Positions 42,377-52,079 of a stretch of 64,000 nucleotides of DNA are shown one piece after another. Where the stretch lies: assembly GCF_017874375.1 (NCBI RefSeq), contig NZ_JAGGLK010000002.1:496001-560000 (forward strand), in the 5' to 3' direction. Below the pieces are notes generated by a model that saw only the letters and a list, made by a program, of their open reading frames with translations, had not been told where the DNA came from and did not search any database. Numbering within the stretch: position 1 is the stretch's first letter; each line of letters opens with the position of its first letter. The position numbers and the translations under genes were made by a program. Source of the stretch: Methanohalophilus levihalophilus. GTDB lineage: Archaea; Halobacteriota; Methanosarcinia; Methanosarcinales; Methanosarcinaceae.

Positions 42377-42868
42377 ATGTATACTGAAAAAGCACCGCTT
42401 AGTTTTCAAATGAAAATATTCCTGTACGGAGTGCTTTTAGTGTTGCTTGGGATGGCTTTGATGTCTTACCTGTCGCTTTTTGGTTTTGGTGGCGACAATG
42501 AAGAAATCTATATTCTGGCTTCTGTTATTGTCGTTTACCTTGTTGCAATGCAGGGCATCCTGAAACTAAATTACTCGGTCAGTTCAGGAGGGATTCTTGT
42601 GAATTACCCTCCCCTGAAATATCGAATTCCGTTCTCTGAAATTGAATCAGTTGAACTTGAACCCGGGTTGGCCGTTTACATGGGCTGGGGTTTGAGGCTA
42701 CACGGCAGAACCCTTGTTTTTGCAAGCTCGCATGACAGGGGTGTTAGAATCAGGAAAAATAACGGTCATTTCAGGGAAGTTGTGTTGGTGAGCGCGAATC
42801 CTGAAAACCTCAAAAAACAGATAGAAAACATGATGGGAAGTTTTGTCCATCCAAAAGATCAAAACTGA
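42377..42868 (+). CDS. Two-span membrane protein with PH-like domain
   Basis: A 163-residue protein with two spans (about 12-34 and 42-60), then a beta-rich cytoplasmic domain (LNYSVSSGGILVNYPPLKYRIPFSEIESVEL then HGRTLVFASS), the form of bacterial PH-like domains. It follows the AlkD-like gene by 10 bp with GAGG upstream and is probably cotranscribed. Function unknown. Confidence 0.65.
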   Translation: MYTEKAPLSFQMKIFLYGVLLVLLGMALMSYLSLFGFGGDNEEIYILASVIVVYLVAMQGILKLNYSVSSGGILVNYPPLKYRIPFSEIESVELEPGLAVYMGWGLRLHGRTLVFASSHDRGVRIRKNNGHFREVVLVSANPENLKKQIENMMGSFVHPKDQN

Positions 42869-42935
42869 AACATCTATCAACATTCTGTTTTTCGTAACAT
42901 TAATATGCCAGTGCGCTATCTGTTAGCTATCTTTT

Positions 42936-43020
42936 GCGGGGGTTGCCCAGCCTGGCCAAAGGCGCAGGGCTTAGGACCCTGTCTTGTAGAAGTCCGTGGG
43001 TTCGAATCCCACCTCCCGCA
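42936..43020 (+). tRNA. tRNA-Leu (UAG)
   Basis: An 85-nt class II tRNA: acceptor GCGGGGG/CTCCCGC, anticodon stem CAGGG/CCCTG with loop CTTAGGA (anticodon UAG), a long variable arm, T-arm GTGGG TTCGAAT CCCAC, discriminator A. Confidence 0.94.
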
Positions 43021-43129
43021 CTAGTTTTGCAATGTATGTTGATAGGATTGTTTAGTTTCTGGTTTATTCAAATGCATCTCTGGAATTCGAATCGCAACTA
43101 TCTTTTACCTTTAGAAACAAAAATCAATT

Positions 43130-44392
43130 ATGCTTTCGATCAGAAAATATCAGAATTTTATTTTTCCCTGTAAACAATTTTTATTATCAAAAATCTGCTC
43201 ATTTCTCCTGATATTCTTTATCTGCATATCTATTATACCTGCATGCAATGCTGCGGATTCACCGGAAAGCCTGTATGGATTTGAGCTTGGTTCGGAAACA
43301 AGCTATGGGTTGCAGGATGCAAATGGAGAGGTAATTGGGGAAGAAGTTGTTTTTTCCTACGGTGAGGAATCAGGGTATGGGTATGAGATAGCCATGGCAA
43401 ATCTTTTCTCAGAGGCACAGGCAAACAGCTATTTCCAGTTACGTCAGGCTGAACTGATAGAAGGTGTAGAGTCTGGTTTTTATGGCACTGACGTAAAGGC
43501 TTCGGAAAGCGGAATGCAGTTTGACAGGATAGCTTATGATGCTGAAATTAATGACATCAAGTTCCAGCTGATTGTGTTCAAGTACCATAATTTTGTCATC
43601 TCGATAGTTGATCATTCGAATTACGGGATAGCATCTGTTCTTGAACAGCATTCAAAGGTATATGTTGATGAAACCTACATCTCGGCTCCGGCAGTCAGTA
43701 TTACAGAGGTTGTTGGAATTGTAGAATCAATTGAAGGTCGGGTGGAAGTGTTGCATCCGTGGTCTGATAAGTGGGAGAAGATCAATGAAAAAAACGGGGT
43801 ACATGAGGGCGATCAAATAAAAACATTAAGAGGGGCGAAGGTTACTTTGAAGTTTGATGATGGCAGATCCCGTATCAGGATGGAAGAAAGATCATTCGTC
43901 AGAATATCGACTCAAGTTTATGAGGGAGAGCCTGATAGTAACATAAGGGTTATCAAACTCTTTTTCGGTGGAGTATGGGCTCGAATTGAAAAATTGGCTG
44001 GTTCATATCTTTTTATAACTACTCCCACAGCTGTAACCGGAGTTAAAGGTACGGAGTATATGGTTTTCCACGATCCAGAAATATCTGTTGACAGGATTTA
44101 TGTTTATGACGGGATTGTTGAGGTGACAACATCGAATGAGATTATTGATCTCTATGAAAGTGAGCAAATCACTGTTCAGGAAGGCTATGCTGGAACTGTT
44201 TTGACAATTGAAGGTGAAGAATGGGAAAATCTGATGGAAAGCTTTGAAGGCGAGTATCCAGAGAATAATTTTGGAATGGAAATTGGGCCTTACTCTTCCG
44301 ATGTAAGCGATGATAGAAGTACTTCAATGAGCGGTTTTACTGCACTCCTCTGTTTTGTAATGGTTGCATTGGCATTCCTGATGAAAAAATAA
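43130..44392 (+). CDS. Exported FecR-domain protein
   Basis: A 420-residue protein with an N-terminal signal peptide (hydrophobic 18-38, ending IPACNAADSPE), a FecR domain at about 195-350 (GIVESIEGRVEVLHP, GDQIKTLRGAKVTLKFDDGR, TPTAVTGVKGTEYMV, YVYDGIVEVT), and a C-terminal membrane anchor (GFTALLCFVMVALAFLMKK). FecR domains outside the cell in archaea are probably ligand-binding or scaffold modules. It stands alone after tRNA-Leu; the ATG at 43130 is the only one giving a full signal peptide. Confidence 0.82.
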   Translation: MLSIRKYQNFIFPCKQFLLSKICSFLLIFFICISIIPACNAADSPESLYGFELGSETSYGLQDANGEVIGEEVVFSYGEESGYGYEIAMANLFSEAQANSYFQLRQAELIEGVESGFYGTDVKASESGMQFDRIAYDAEINDIKFQLIVFKYHNFVISIVDHSNYGIASVLEQHSKVYVDETYISAPAVSITEVVGIVESIEGRVEVLHPWSDKWEKINEKNGVHEGDQIKTLRGAKVTLKFDDGRSRIRMEERSFVRISTQVYEGEPDSNIRVIKLFFGGVWARIEKLAGSYLFITTPTAVTGVKGTEYMVFHDPEISVDRIYVYDGIVEVTTSNEIIDLYESEQITVQEGYAGTVLTIEGEEWENLMESFEGEYPENNFGMEIGPYSSDVSDDRSTSMSGFTALLCFVMVALAFLMKK

Positions 44393-44614
44393 GATCGTAT
44401 ACAAATGTGGATAATTGCTTCGATGTAACTCTTATAGATAAACAGCATCATATGATGAACTCAACAATATTTTTAATTTAACTTCCTGAGACTATCTTTT
44501 GCAATTGGAAATTTCCACTTGATTTGGGTTATATATGTTGAGTACAGACTTTCTAGTGAATTGAAGTTTTGTTTCCTGCAAGAAAATACCTGTGATAGGA
44601 TAATGGAGGAGAAA

Positions 44615-45394
44615 ATGAGCTTAAAAGAAGAGATTCAGGAACGTGCTTTTGAGGAAGGTTTCCAGCTTTTTGGTGTTTCCGATATCGAAAAACTGGAAAC
44701 AGTTGATTTTCCGAATGACAGGGGAATGGTCAGGCCATCTGAAGTCATGCCAGAAGCCAAATCTGCATTTGTAATGGGTTTAGTTCTCTGGGATGAAGGC
44801 TTAAATGCAGCTATCTCATCTGTAAGTACCGGGGATTTTTCTGGAGGGGAAGCTGACTATTACAACCTGTACTACGAAGTAACCGAAACCCGTGCATGGC
44901 GTTTAATTTCCTGGTTAAATGAAAAGGGATACAAAGCGGTTCCATCCCATGCAGTCCATGAAAAGGTTGCCGCGTATCTTGCAGGATTGGGATTTATAGG
45001 ACACAATACTCAGGTTATAACACCTGAATACGGCCCAAGGGCCAGATGGGTAACAGTATTGACAGATGCAGAACTTGAACCCGATGAACCCTTTGCACGG
45101 GATTTGTGTGCAGAACAACCCCTTTGTCAGGAGCAGTCATTATGTGTAAAAAGTTGTCCCTATCAAGCAATCATTCCCGGCCCATCTCAGGGAGTAGAAC
45201 CCGGAAAGAAAGTCATTTACGATAAATGCGTAGTTTCCCATGAATTTGACAAAGACGTTTCACCTCAAAATGAGAAACACATACGTCGCATAACAGAAAG
45301 GGGATTTATGGAATGTACAATCTGCAATCTGGTATGTCCATACGGAAAACCAGTTGAGGAAAGCATAATTCCTAGCAAGAGAGGCCTTGATTGA
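44615..45394 (+). CDS. QueG-like 4Fe-4S protein
   Basis: About 259 residues. The ATG 44615 is used because GGAGG lies 5-8 bases upstream; upstream in-frame Mets have no site. AAYLAGLGFIGHNTQVITPEYGPRARWVTVLTD is the conserved core of the epoxyqueuosine reductase/reductive dehalogenase-related family, and a double 4Fe-4S cluster domain follows (CxxxSLCVKSCPYQAI and CTICNLVCPYGKP). Archaea do not use queuosine, so the substrate must differ; no cobalamin partner is visible. Cytoplasmic. Confidence 0.82.
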   Translation: MSLKEEIQERAFEEGFQLFGVSDIEKLETVDFPNDRGMVRPSEVMPEAKSAFVMGLVLWDEGLNAAISSVSTGDFSGGEADYYNLYYEVTETRAWRLISWLNEKGYKAVPSHAVHEKVAAYLAGLGFIGHNTQVITPEYGPRARWVTVLTDAELEPDEPFARDLCAEQPLCQEQSLCVKSCPYQAIIPGPSQGVEPGKKVIYDKCVVSHEFDKDVSPQNEKHIRRITERGFMECTICNLVCPYGKPVEESIIPSKRGLD

Positions 45395-45771
45395 AGAGAA
45401 CCTCATCCTTCTTTCATTTTCTTTTTTTGCAAAAATCCTTCCTATAATTTTTGAATATTTATTATTTTCTCATTCTCTTGAGTTTAGCTTTGAAATTATT
45501 GAGGTATTGATTTTGGTTTTCACTGTATCTTCACACTATTTTTATCAAATTTTGATTTCAGCTTTTTGCTATAAGAGTATTCTACAAATTCTGGCATATT
45601 CTAACGTTTTTACCATGATATCATGTGCTGGCATTCGGCATATTACAGTGATCAATACATGCCCTCCGAGGTTTTCGCAGATCTTAACTTATTGGAGAAA
45701 AGTAAAATCATCTAAATTTAAAGGTCATAACTAATAAAAAAGAGGACTCGCTTGAAAATTAAAGAGAGGGA
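45395..45771. other. AT-rich intergenic stretch without a gene
   Basis: A T-rich tract (about 45410-45428) after the QueG-like gene is a likely termination zone. An open frame from a TTG at 45387 has no ribosome site, no family likeness and poor amino-acid quality; I do not call it a gene. Confidence 0.4.
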
Positions 45772-46695
45772 TTATTTACCTCTCTCTTTTGCATAGGAAA
45801 CAATGGCATCTTTTACACCCCATTTAAATGCAACAACAACTGCAATACCCCACCCCAGTGGTCTGAGGAAGGTGTAGAGGATCCCGGTATTTACCAGCAT
45901 GGTGTCCAATGCAATAAGGACAACCACCAAAAACAAAAATCCTCTGAGCAAAGGAGCAATCATTTCAGCGCCTTCGACTTTCATTTCCTTAATGCTTAAC
46001 TGAACATAATCCATCAGGAAATCAACTGACAATAATCCTATTATCAGTATTACAACACCCACGAAAAGGCGTGGAATGTATATTGTTATTGATATAAGGA
46101 AATCTGTTATTAGATCCAACTGAAGGATACTTGCTGCAACTGCGATGAAAAACAGATAGCCAAACAATTTGATCAATCCTGCAATTATGCCGGATGAAGA
46201 TGTTTTTGTTGCCTTTAAAGGTCCGCCCACAAAACTGTCGGCAATCTTCTCATCAACGCCGGTGGCTGAAAGAATCTTTGATGTTGTGTTTGCAACAAAA
46301 TCAACAACTAACAGGCCGATGAGCAAAACTACAACCGCTGACACAATCAACGGAATATACTGGATTATCAATGTAATGAAATCTGCTACAATCTGAATTT
46401 GCAAATAATCGATAATTATAGCGCCAAAAACAATGTATACAAACCATTTAATCACGGATTCAAAAAACTTTACCGTAGTTGTTCCAGATTTGTGTATTAA
46501 GTTTCCAACTGCTGTTTTATCTATCAGGTTATCCAGACCAATGCGGTCAAGAATCTTGGAACCATACTTCCCAAGCCCTCTTCCTAATATCCATCCAAGT
46601 AATACGAATATGATTACCGCAATTACTGTAGGAATAAAAGACAAGGTACTCATGCCGGCGGCATATAGACTATCCATTAAACTAGTTTCTACCAT
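45772..46695 (-). CDS. Conserved TM-helix (mechanosensitive channel-type) protein
   Basis: A 307-residue protein made of repeated membrane helices of the CmpX/MscS-associated TM-helix family: VIAVIIFVLLGWILGRGLGK, IPLIVSAVVVLLIGLLVVDF, IPRLFVGVVILIIGLLSVDF and GWGIAVVVAFKWGVKDAI. Each is followed by a short D-G-V-D-x amphipathic linker (LDRIGLDNLIDK, LSATGVDEKIAD). No MscS beta domain follows, so it is a channel-like protein without the usual cytoplasmic cage. Probably an osmotic response protein, fitting a saline habitat. Confidence 0.8.
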   Translation of the reverse strand: MVETSLMDSLYAAGMSTLSFIPTVIAVIIFVLLGWILGRGLGKYGSKILDRIGLDNLIDKTAVGNLIHKSGTTTVKFFESVIKWFVYIVFGAIIIDYLQIQIVADFITLIIQYIPLIVSAVVVLLIGLLVVDFVANTTSKILSATGVDEKIADSFVGGPLKATKTSSSGIIAGLIKLFGYLFFIAVAASILQLDLITDFLISITIYIPRLFVGVVILIIGLLSVDFLMDYVQLSIKEMKVEGAEMIAPLLRGFLFLVVVLIALDTMLVNTGILYTFLRPLGWGIAVVVAFKWGVKDAIVSYAKERGK

Positions 46696-46951
46696 ATTTT
46701 ATGTACCCCACTAATGATTTTTGCAACACAAGATATTAATTTGTTGCAACAAAAATTGTTATTGTAGTATCGGTATATATAATCAGTCGAAAATAGGTTC
46801 CTAACTATCACAAATGTCTGTTTAAATATATTACTAAAATAGCCTTCAACGTGAGCATATCTGGGATAGTTACAAAAAATATTGCGGATCAGTATTTTTA
46901 TAAAGAAAGTTCTAAATAGTATGGAATTAAAAACTTGCAATTTAGGCCTTA

Positions 46952-46965
46952 AAAACACGTGTTTT
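46952..46965. promoter_or_regulatory. Palindrome upstream of the S-layer gene
   Basis: AAAACACGTGTTTT, perfect with 7-bp arms and no spacer, 23 bp before the S-layer start and close to its ribosome site. It could be an operator or a hairpin affecting translation of a highly expressed gene. Confidence 0.4.
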
Positions 46966-46988
46966 GGGCGGGTAATGGGGGTAAAATA

Positions 46989-49586
46989 GTGAAAACTAGT
47001 ATACATAAAAAAACACTGGTAGTTTTAATACTGTTAGGTTTTGTTTGTACTGTAGCATCTGCTCAGGAAACTACAGGAAACAGGATATGGGATGCAGATG
47101 CAAACATGTCGCTTGAGTACACATGGGCAGCTCAAAGCTATTCAGGATTCTATTATGACCTTGATTCAGGTATAGGTTCTGAAACACTAACTATTAAACT
47201 GGACAGCAAAACGGACAGGTCAATTGATACAAGGGATCTTGTTTATTCGACAAAACCAATAAATATTGAGTTTGAGCGCGATGAATGGGGTTCATATCAG
47301 GTAATCGGTTTCATGGCAGAGCGGTACTTTGCAGGCTATACAAGTGATTCCGCTTTTGCTGACGATGATGCAAGTTTGATGGAAAAAGGGCAGCTTACAA
47401 AAGTGCTTATAGACAATAGTGATGCAACATCGCTTTTCTCCGGCTCTTCATTGGTCCTTGAAGAAGGATACAAACTCAACATAGTTGATGTAGACCTCGA
47501 AGGTAACAAAGTATTTGTTTCTCTCATGAAGGACGCAACACAGGTTGATAGCGGTGTAATAACTTCAAATGATGACTATGTATATGAAAAGGACTTGGGA
47601 TCTGCAGAGAACGTTCCTATTATAGCCGTCCATTTCGATGACATATTCAGAGGAATGGAAACAAATGCCGTTTTTGTTGAAGGTATTTTCCAGATCTCAG
47701 AACAATATGAGGAAATCGATACTGGTGACAATTTTGGAAGGCTGGAGATCAAAACTGTCAGCGAAGATGAAATCTCCATGGAAAACGATGATGCCATCTC
47801 TTTGAGCAAAGGCAGGATAATAACAATCATGGGTAAGCTTAAGCTTGTAGTGGCTGATGACAATACACTAAGATTTGCTCCTCTTCTGGATCTTTCAGAA
47901 CCGGGAACTTATGAGCTTAGAGGTACTGTTGCTGAAGCAGAAACGCTGACATGGACACCACTCAATTTTGAAGGTTTCTATTACAATATTGATGAGGGGA
48001 TAGGGACTGAATCACTTGGGATACTGAGTCTAGATAGCAGAACTATCGAAGAAGGCAATCTTGTTTATTCGACAGTAGCTGAGGAAGTAAACTTTGAATA
48101 TAACCAATGGGGAAAGTTCCATGTAGTAGGTTTCATGGCGGAGAAATACTTTGCAGGCTACCCCAATAACGCGTTTACAAATGGCGTAAGCATGCTCTCA
48201 GAGGGACAACTCTCAAAGGTTTTGATAGATAACGACAAGAAGAGCACTATTATTCCAGGTTCATCCCTTGTGCTTGAAGAAGGGTATGAACTAAGGGTAT
48301 CTGAGGTAGACCTGAATGGAGACAAAGTACTGATCTCACTCATGAAGAATGGCAAACAGGTTGAGGGCGGTGTCATACCTTCAAATTCTTATTATGTATA
48401 TGAAAAAGATCTGGGGTCAGCAGAGGATGTGCCTGTTATAGTAGTTCACTTTGCAGATATATTCAGAGGCACGGAAAGTAATGCTGTATTTGTGGAGGGA
48501 ATGTTCCAGATATCTGAAAACTTCGTCAAAGTAGATGATGGAGACAGGTACGGCAAGATGGAAGTAACAAGTATTGACTCAACAAAAATTGAAATGGAGA
48601 ATGACAAATCTGTTACACTTTCAAGAGACAAGTCAATACCAATCATGGGTGATATCTCCTTTAAAGTTGCAGATTCAAGTGTTGTCAGATATTACCCATT
48701 TGTGACATTTACTACACAACCTTCTAGGGCACTTTCAATTGAAATGCCTTCTGTACTTGTTCAAGGTGATACTGCTGATATTAAGGTAACCTTCCGTGGT
48801 GCATCGGTCAGCGAAGCGCTTGTTGAATTTGATGGTGGCGAGGTAGGCCTGACTTCTGATGAAGGTGTAGTTTCATATAAACCAACAAAGCTGGGAACCT
48901 TTAGTGTCAGCGCAGAGAAGGAAGGGTTTGTATCTGCGGATAAAGAAGTTGAGGTAATTTCTCCAGACGACGTTACTCGAAAGATATTAATCGAAGTCTC
49001 TCCCGGAGTTGTGTATCAAGGAGATACGATAACGATTTCCACGATAAAAGCTATCGGTGCAGATCCGGTTGCAGATGTACAGATATTCTTTGACGACGTC
49101 TCAATAGGCTCTACTTCAACGGGTGGCACACTTTCCTTCACAGTAATGGATTCTGGTATCCACAGGATAAAATCACAACCAGATGGATTTTTGGGTGCCG
49201 AATTAAACCTTGAAGTATTGGCTCTTGAACCAGAATTCGAATACAGCAACCTCGTTATTATACCTTCTGAGGTAAACACAGGGGAGAATGTTACTATCAG
49301 GATAGATGTCACAAACACAGGCGACAGTGTGGGCAGTATCAATGTGCAACTGACTGTCAATAATGAAGTTGTTGACTCAAAGGATATCATTCTTGATGTG
49401 GGTGAGAAAAGGACTGTTGAATTCACTCGTACTGAATCAGGAGCAGGTGAATATTTGGTTCAGATTGGAACAGAGTCGGACACCTTTACTGTGACCCGTG
49501 CGGTACCATCTGTAGGAATTTTCGTCTCACTAATTGTTCTGGTTTCTACAGTATTTCTTATAAAAAGGCACAGAAAGAAAAATTAA
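46989..49586 (+). CDS. S-layer protein (tandem DUF1608-type domains)
   Basis: About 865 residues. The GTG at 46989 is chosen as start because a full signal peptide follows directly (KTLVVLILLGFVCTVASAQ) with a GGGGGT site upstream. Two tandem copies of an S-layer domain (about 35-300 and 310-565) share FEGFYYN-like starts, GFMAERYFAGY/GFMAEKYFAGY, YVYEKDLGSAE and VHFDDIFRG/VHFADIFRG. Then come two Ig-like beta modules, a CARDB-like module (NLVIIPSEVNTGENVTIRID), and a C-terminal anchor (VGIFVSLIVLVSTVFLIKRH). This is the cell-surface lattice protein or a close paralogue. Confidence 0.9.
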   Translation: MKTSIHKKTLVVLILLGFVCTVASAQETTGNRIWDADANMSLEYTWAAQSYSGFYYDLDSGIGSETLTIKLDSKTDRSIDTRDLVYSTKPINIEFERDEWGSYQVIGFMAERYFAGYTSDSAFADDDASLMEKGQLTKVLIDNSDATSLFSGSSLVLEEGYKLNIVDVDLEGNKVFVSLMKDATQVDSGVITSNDDYVYEKDLGSAENVPIIAVHFDDIFRGMETNAVFVEGIFQISEQYEEIDTGDNFGRLEIKTVSEDEISMENDDAISLSKGRIITIMGKLKLVVADDNTLRFAPLLDLSEPGTYELRGTVAEAETLTWTPLNFEGFYYNIDEGIGTESLGILSLDSRTIEEGNLVYSTVAEEVNFEYNQWGKFHVVGFMAEKYFAGYPNNAFTNGVSMLSEGQLSKVLIDNDKKSTIIPGSSLVLEEGYELRVSEVDLNGDKVLISLMKNGKQVEGGVIPSNSYYVYEKDLGSAEDVPVIVVHFADIFRGTESNAVFVEGMFQISENFVKVDDGDRYGKMEVTSIDSTKIEMENDKSVTLSRDKSIPIMGDISFKVADSSVVRYYPFVTFTTQPSRALSIEMPSVLVQGDTADIKVTFRGASVSEALVEFDGGEVGLTSDEGVVSYKPTKLGTFSVSAEKEGFVSADKEVEVISPDDVTRKILIEVSPGVVYQGDTITISTIKAIGADPVADVQIFFDDVSIGSTSTGGTLSFTVMDSGIHRIKSQPDGFLGAELNLEVLALEPEFEYSNLVIIPSEVNTGENVTIRIDVTNTGDSVGSINVQLTVNNEVVDSKDIILDVGEKRTVEFTRTESGAGEYLVQIGTESDTFTVTRAVPSVGIFVSLIVLVSTVFLIKRHRKKN

Positions 49587-49615
49587 AAATTTTGAGAGGA
49601 TATTAAGAGAATTGA

Positions 49616-49638
49616 ATTCCTGCCTGTAAGGCAGGAAT
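49616..49638 (+). terminator. Hairpin terminator after the S-layer gene
   Basis: ATTCCTGCCT and AGGCAGGAAT (10-bp perfect arms) with loop GTA, 30 bp after the S-layer stop, followed by T-rich stretches (GTTTTTCC, AATTTTTTTT). Expected for a strongly transcribed gene. Confidence 0.65.
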
Positions 49639-49715
49639 CCCTTTCCATATGTTTTTCCTTTAATTTTTTTTGTACGTAGAAAAAGCTAATATGATTGCAG
49701 ATCATAAATTAATTC

Positions 49716-50678
49716 ATGGGGTTATTAAGGGGCTTGAATCTAATTGCATTGTCATTAATAGCGATATTTATTGCCTATCTCAATTACTTTACAAACTATT
49801 CGCAGGGTTATGAATTATTACTGACAAAATTGTTTCATTCTGTAGTTATTATTCTCGTATTCTATGCAATAAAAGCAATTATTGAAGATATTGTTATAGT
49901 AAGAGTACGTGATACAAAAGAGCGGTATACTTTCCGCAAAGCTGTCTCTATAATTATTACTTTTCTTGCTATTGCTTCTCTGATTGCAGTCTGGTTCAGG
50001 GAAACCACAGGCCTAATTGTGGCATACGGTATACTGAGTGCAGGGATTGTCATAGCTCTTCAGGATCTGTTGAAAAGCATGGCAGGTGGGATGATTATTT
50101 TTGTATCCCGTCCTTTCAGGGCTGGTGACAGGATCGAAGTTGACGACGTTATTGGTGATGTTCTTGACATAAGAAGCTTCAGCACCTCTATTATGGAGAT
50201 AGAGGAATGGGTTGATGGTGATCAGTATACTGGAAGAATTGTTCAACTGCCAAACAGTTTTGTTTTAAGCGGCAAGGTCAAGAATTACACGAAGGATTTT
50301 TCCTTCATCTGGGACGAAGTGCAAATAATGCTTATATATGGAAGCAACTGGAAGAAGGCGGAAGAGATTGCATTATTGGTTGCAAAAGAAACACTGCACG
50401 GTTTTGAGGAATCTTCAAAAGAAGAGCTTTTAAGCATGGGTGAAAAATATTTTATTACCACTTATGACGTTGAGACAAAATTGTACATGAAGATCAGGGA
50501 CAACTGGATAGACATGCGTCTTAGGTACGTAGTGGATCCCCGTCAACGAAGAAAAATAAGGAATAAGTTGACTCAGCAACTTCTGAAAGCATTCGAGCAG
50601 GAGGAAGATATCAATGTAGGTACTGCTACCAGCATTGATATACTGGAATCTTCCCGGATTACACTAGACAAGCCTTGA
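49716..50678 (+). CDS. Mechanosensitive channel, MscS family
   Basis: A 320-residue protein with three N-terminal spans, a pore-lining helix (GILSAGIVIALQDLLKSMAGG) and the MscS beta domain start GMIIFVSRPFRAGDRIEVDDVIGDVLDIR, followed by the cytoplasmic alpha/beta part. It opens under membrane tension to release solutes on hypo-osmotic shock. Together with the channel-type protein at 45.8 kb and the cotransporter at 52.4 kb this makes an osmotic-stress neighbourhood. Confidence 0.92.
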   Translation: MGLLRGLNLIALSLIAIFIAYLNYFTNYSQGYELLLTKLFHSVVIILVFYAIKAIIEDIVIVRVRDTKERYTFRKAVSIIITFLAIASLIAVWFRETTGLIVAYGILSAGIVIALQDLLKSMAGGMIIFVSRPFRAGDRIEVDDVIGDVLDIRSFSTSIMEIEEWVDGDQYTGRIVQLPNSFVLSGKVKNYTKDFSFIWDEVQIMLIYGSNWKKAEEIALLVAKETLHGFEESSKEELLSMGEKYFITTYDVETKLYMKIRDNWIDMRLRYVVDPRQRRKIRNKLTQQLLKAFEQEEDINVGTATSIDILESSRITLDKP

Positions 50679-50791
50679 TTTTGAAAATCATGTAATCTTC
50701 TTCCTGTACTCGATCTTTCCATTCCAGTAAATGATGGAAAGCTGCTGTTTCAAATCAGCCGGAGAGTTGCTTCATTGCCATTTAACAGATT

Positions 50792-51574
50792 TCAGATCTT
50801 TTTTATGAGATTGTCAATATCTTCATTGATCTCGCCTGCAAGTTTTTTTGCACCCTCGCCAGTAGCATCTATGAGTTCTTCAACCTTGGCAATGATCTCT
50901 TCTATCTCTTCTTTTATGTCAATTGATTTGATCGAATCAGATAGAGCTCTCATCTCTTCTTCTATTTTTATTCCCAGCTTCGATGCTTCTTCTCCGGTTT
51001 TATCTGCTAGTTCATCGACATCAGCAGCAAGCTTCAAAAATCGATTGCTCAGATCTATCTTACTCTTAATCAAAACCAGATCATCCTTGATCTCATTACT
51101 CAGCTTTTTTGCAGATTCCCCTGTAGAATCTACAAGCTTATCTACCTTGGCAACGACATCTCCGATTTCGTCCTTAATGTCTATGGATTTTACAGAACTC
51201 CCAATTGATTTCACATTTTGCTTAATCTCATTTCCAAGCTTATCGGCTTCATTTCCCATCTTTTCTGCCAGCTCATCGAGATCTTTGCTCACATTATCCA
51301 TATGCTTCTGCAAAGCTACCCTTTCAGCTATCATGGCAAATTCCTGCTTTATTTCGGAAGCAAGTGATTTTGCAGAACTACCGGTTTTGTCGACCATTTG
51401 ATCTGCCTTCATCTCGAGTTTTTTGATATCACTCTTGATATCTATAGACTTCACATCTGCAGCGAAGGAACGAAGCTTTTCCTTAAGCTTTTCATTTGTC
51501 ATCTTTGCTTCTTCGCCTGTTTTTTCTACAAGCTCATCTACGTCTTGATTTGTCTCAGCAAGTGTTTTTTCCAT
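50792..51574 (-). CDS. Repeat-built coiled-coil protein
   Basis: A 260-residue, Lys/Glu/Asp-rich helical protein with no signal or span. At least three copies of a repeat of about 70 residues are visible, each with KSIDIK.EI......K.D.LVD.TG..AK.L..EI (for example VKSIDIKDEIGDVVAKVDKL then VDSTGESAKKLSNEIK). The periodic S-I-D-I-K and TG-A-K landmarks suggest a bundle of long helices. The start has a strong GGAGGTATATT site. Function unknown; apolipoprotein-like or cytoskeletal resemblance is only general. Confidence 0.75.
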   Translation of the reverse strand: MEKTLAETNQDVDELVEKTGEEAKMTNEKLKEKLRSFAADVKSIDIKSDIKKLEMKADQMVDKTGSSAKSLASEIKQEFAMIAERVALQKHMDNVSKDLDELAEKMGNEADKLGNEIKQNVKSIGSSVKSIDIKDEIGDVVAKVDKLVDSTGESAKKLSNEIKDDLVLIKSKIDLSNRFLKLAADVDELADKTGEEASKLGIKIEEEMRALSDSIKSIDIKEEIEEIIAKVEELIDATGEGAKKLAGEINEDIDNLIKKI

Positions 51575-52079
51575 AATATACCTCCAAATTATTCCCCATC
51601 TAACAAAAGAAATCTTGAAGATATAAAACTATGTAATCACGAAAATTAGAATAGATTAACTCACCGCTTTCCTGAGGCTTATATCCGAAAAACACTTTTA
51701 GTAAAAGATCTCAATTTTTAGAGTATTAACTAGCTTGTTTCATCAAAGATCCCAATTTGAATTAGAGCAATGTAAAAAGGGTTTTATGAGCTATGTATCC
51801 ATGCTGTGATAATGGACGAAATGCCTGTAAAGATGACTTTTAATGAGTAGAAATAATAAGAAATCTTTCTGGTCTTCGGTTCAAAGCTGAAAAATCAGGC
51901 AAGTCACTATCTCCTGCAATTTGTATCGAGCTTAGACTTCATGATCCATATGTTAAAAGGGGGATGATATTTTTAAATAGTAACTACTCCTTTGTTCAAT
52001 GGGGAATTAAATCCGTGATATTTTTACTTCTCAAAATTGCCTGAATACATAAATTAAAGGGGTTATTTAGTGTGGTTCA
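51575..52079. other. Intergenic region with transporter promoter
   Basis: No supportable gene. A TATA-like AAATTAAAGG (about 52050-52059) lies about 25 bp before the first base-paired segment of the leader at 52085. The left part carries the promoter of the leftward coiled-coil gene. Confidence 0.4.

Noticed and set aside
45387-45734. 115-residue open frame after the QueG-like gene
   Set aside because: It starts at a TTG inside the previous gene without a ribosome site, in very AT-rich DNA, with composition typical of chance reading.
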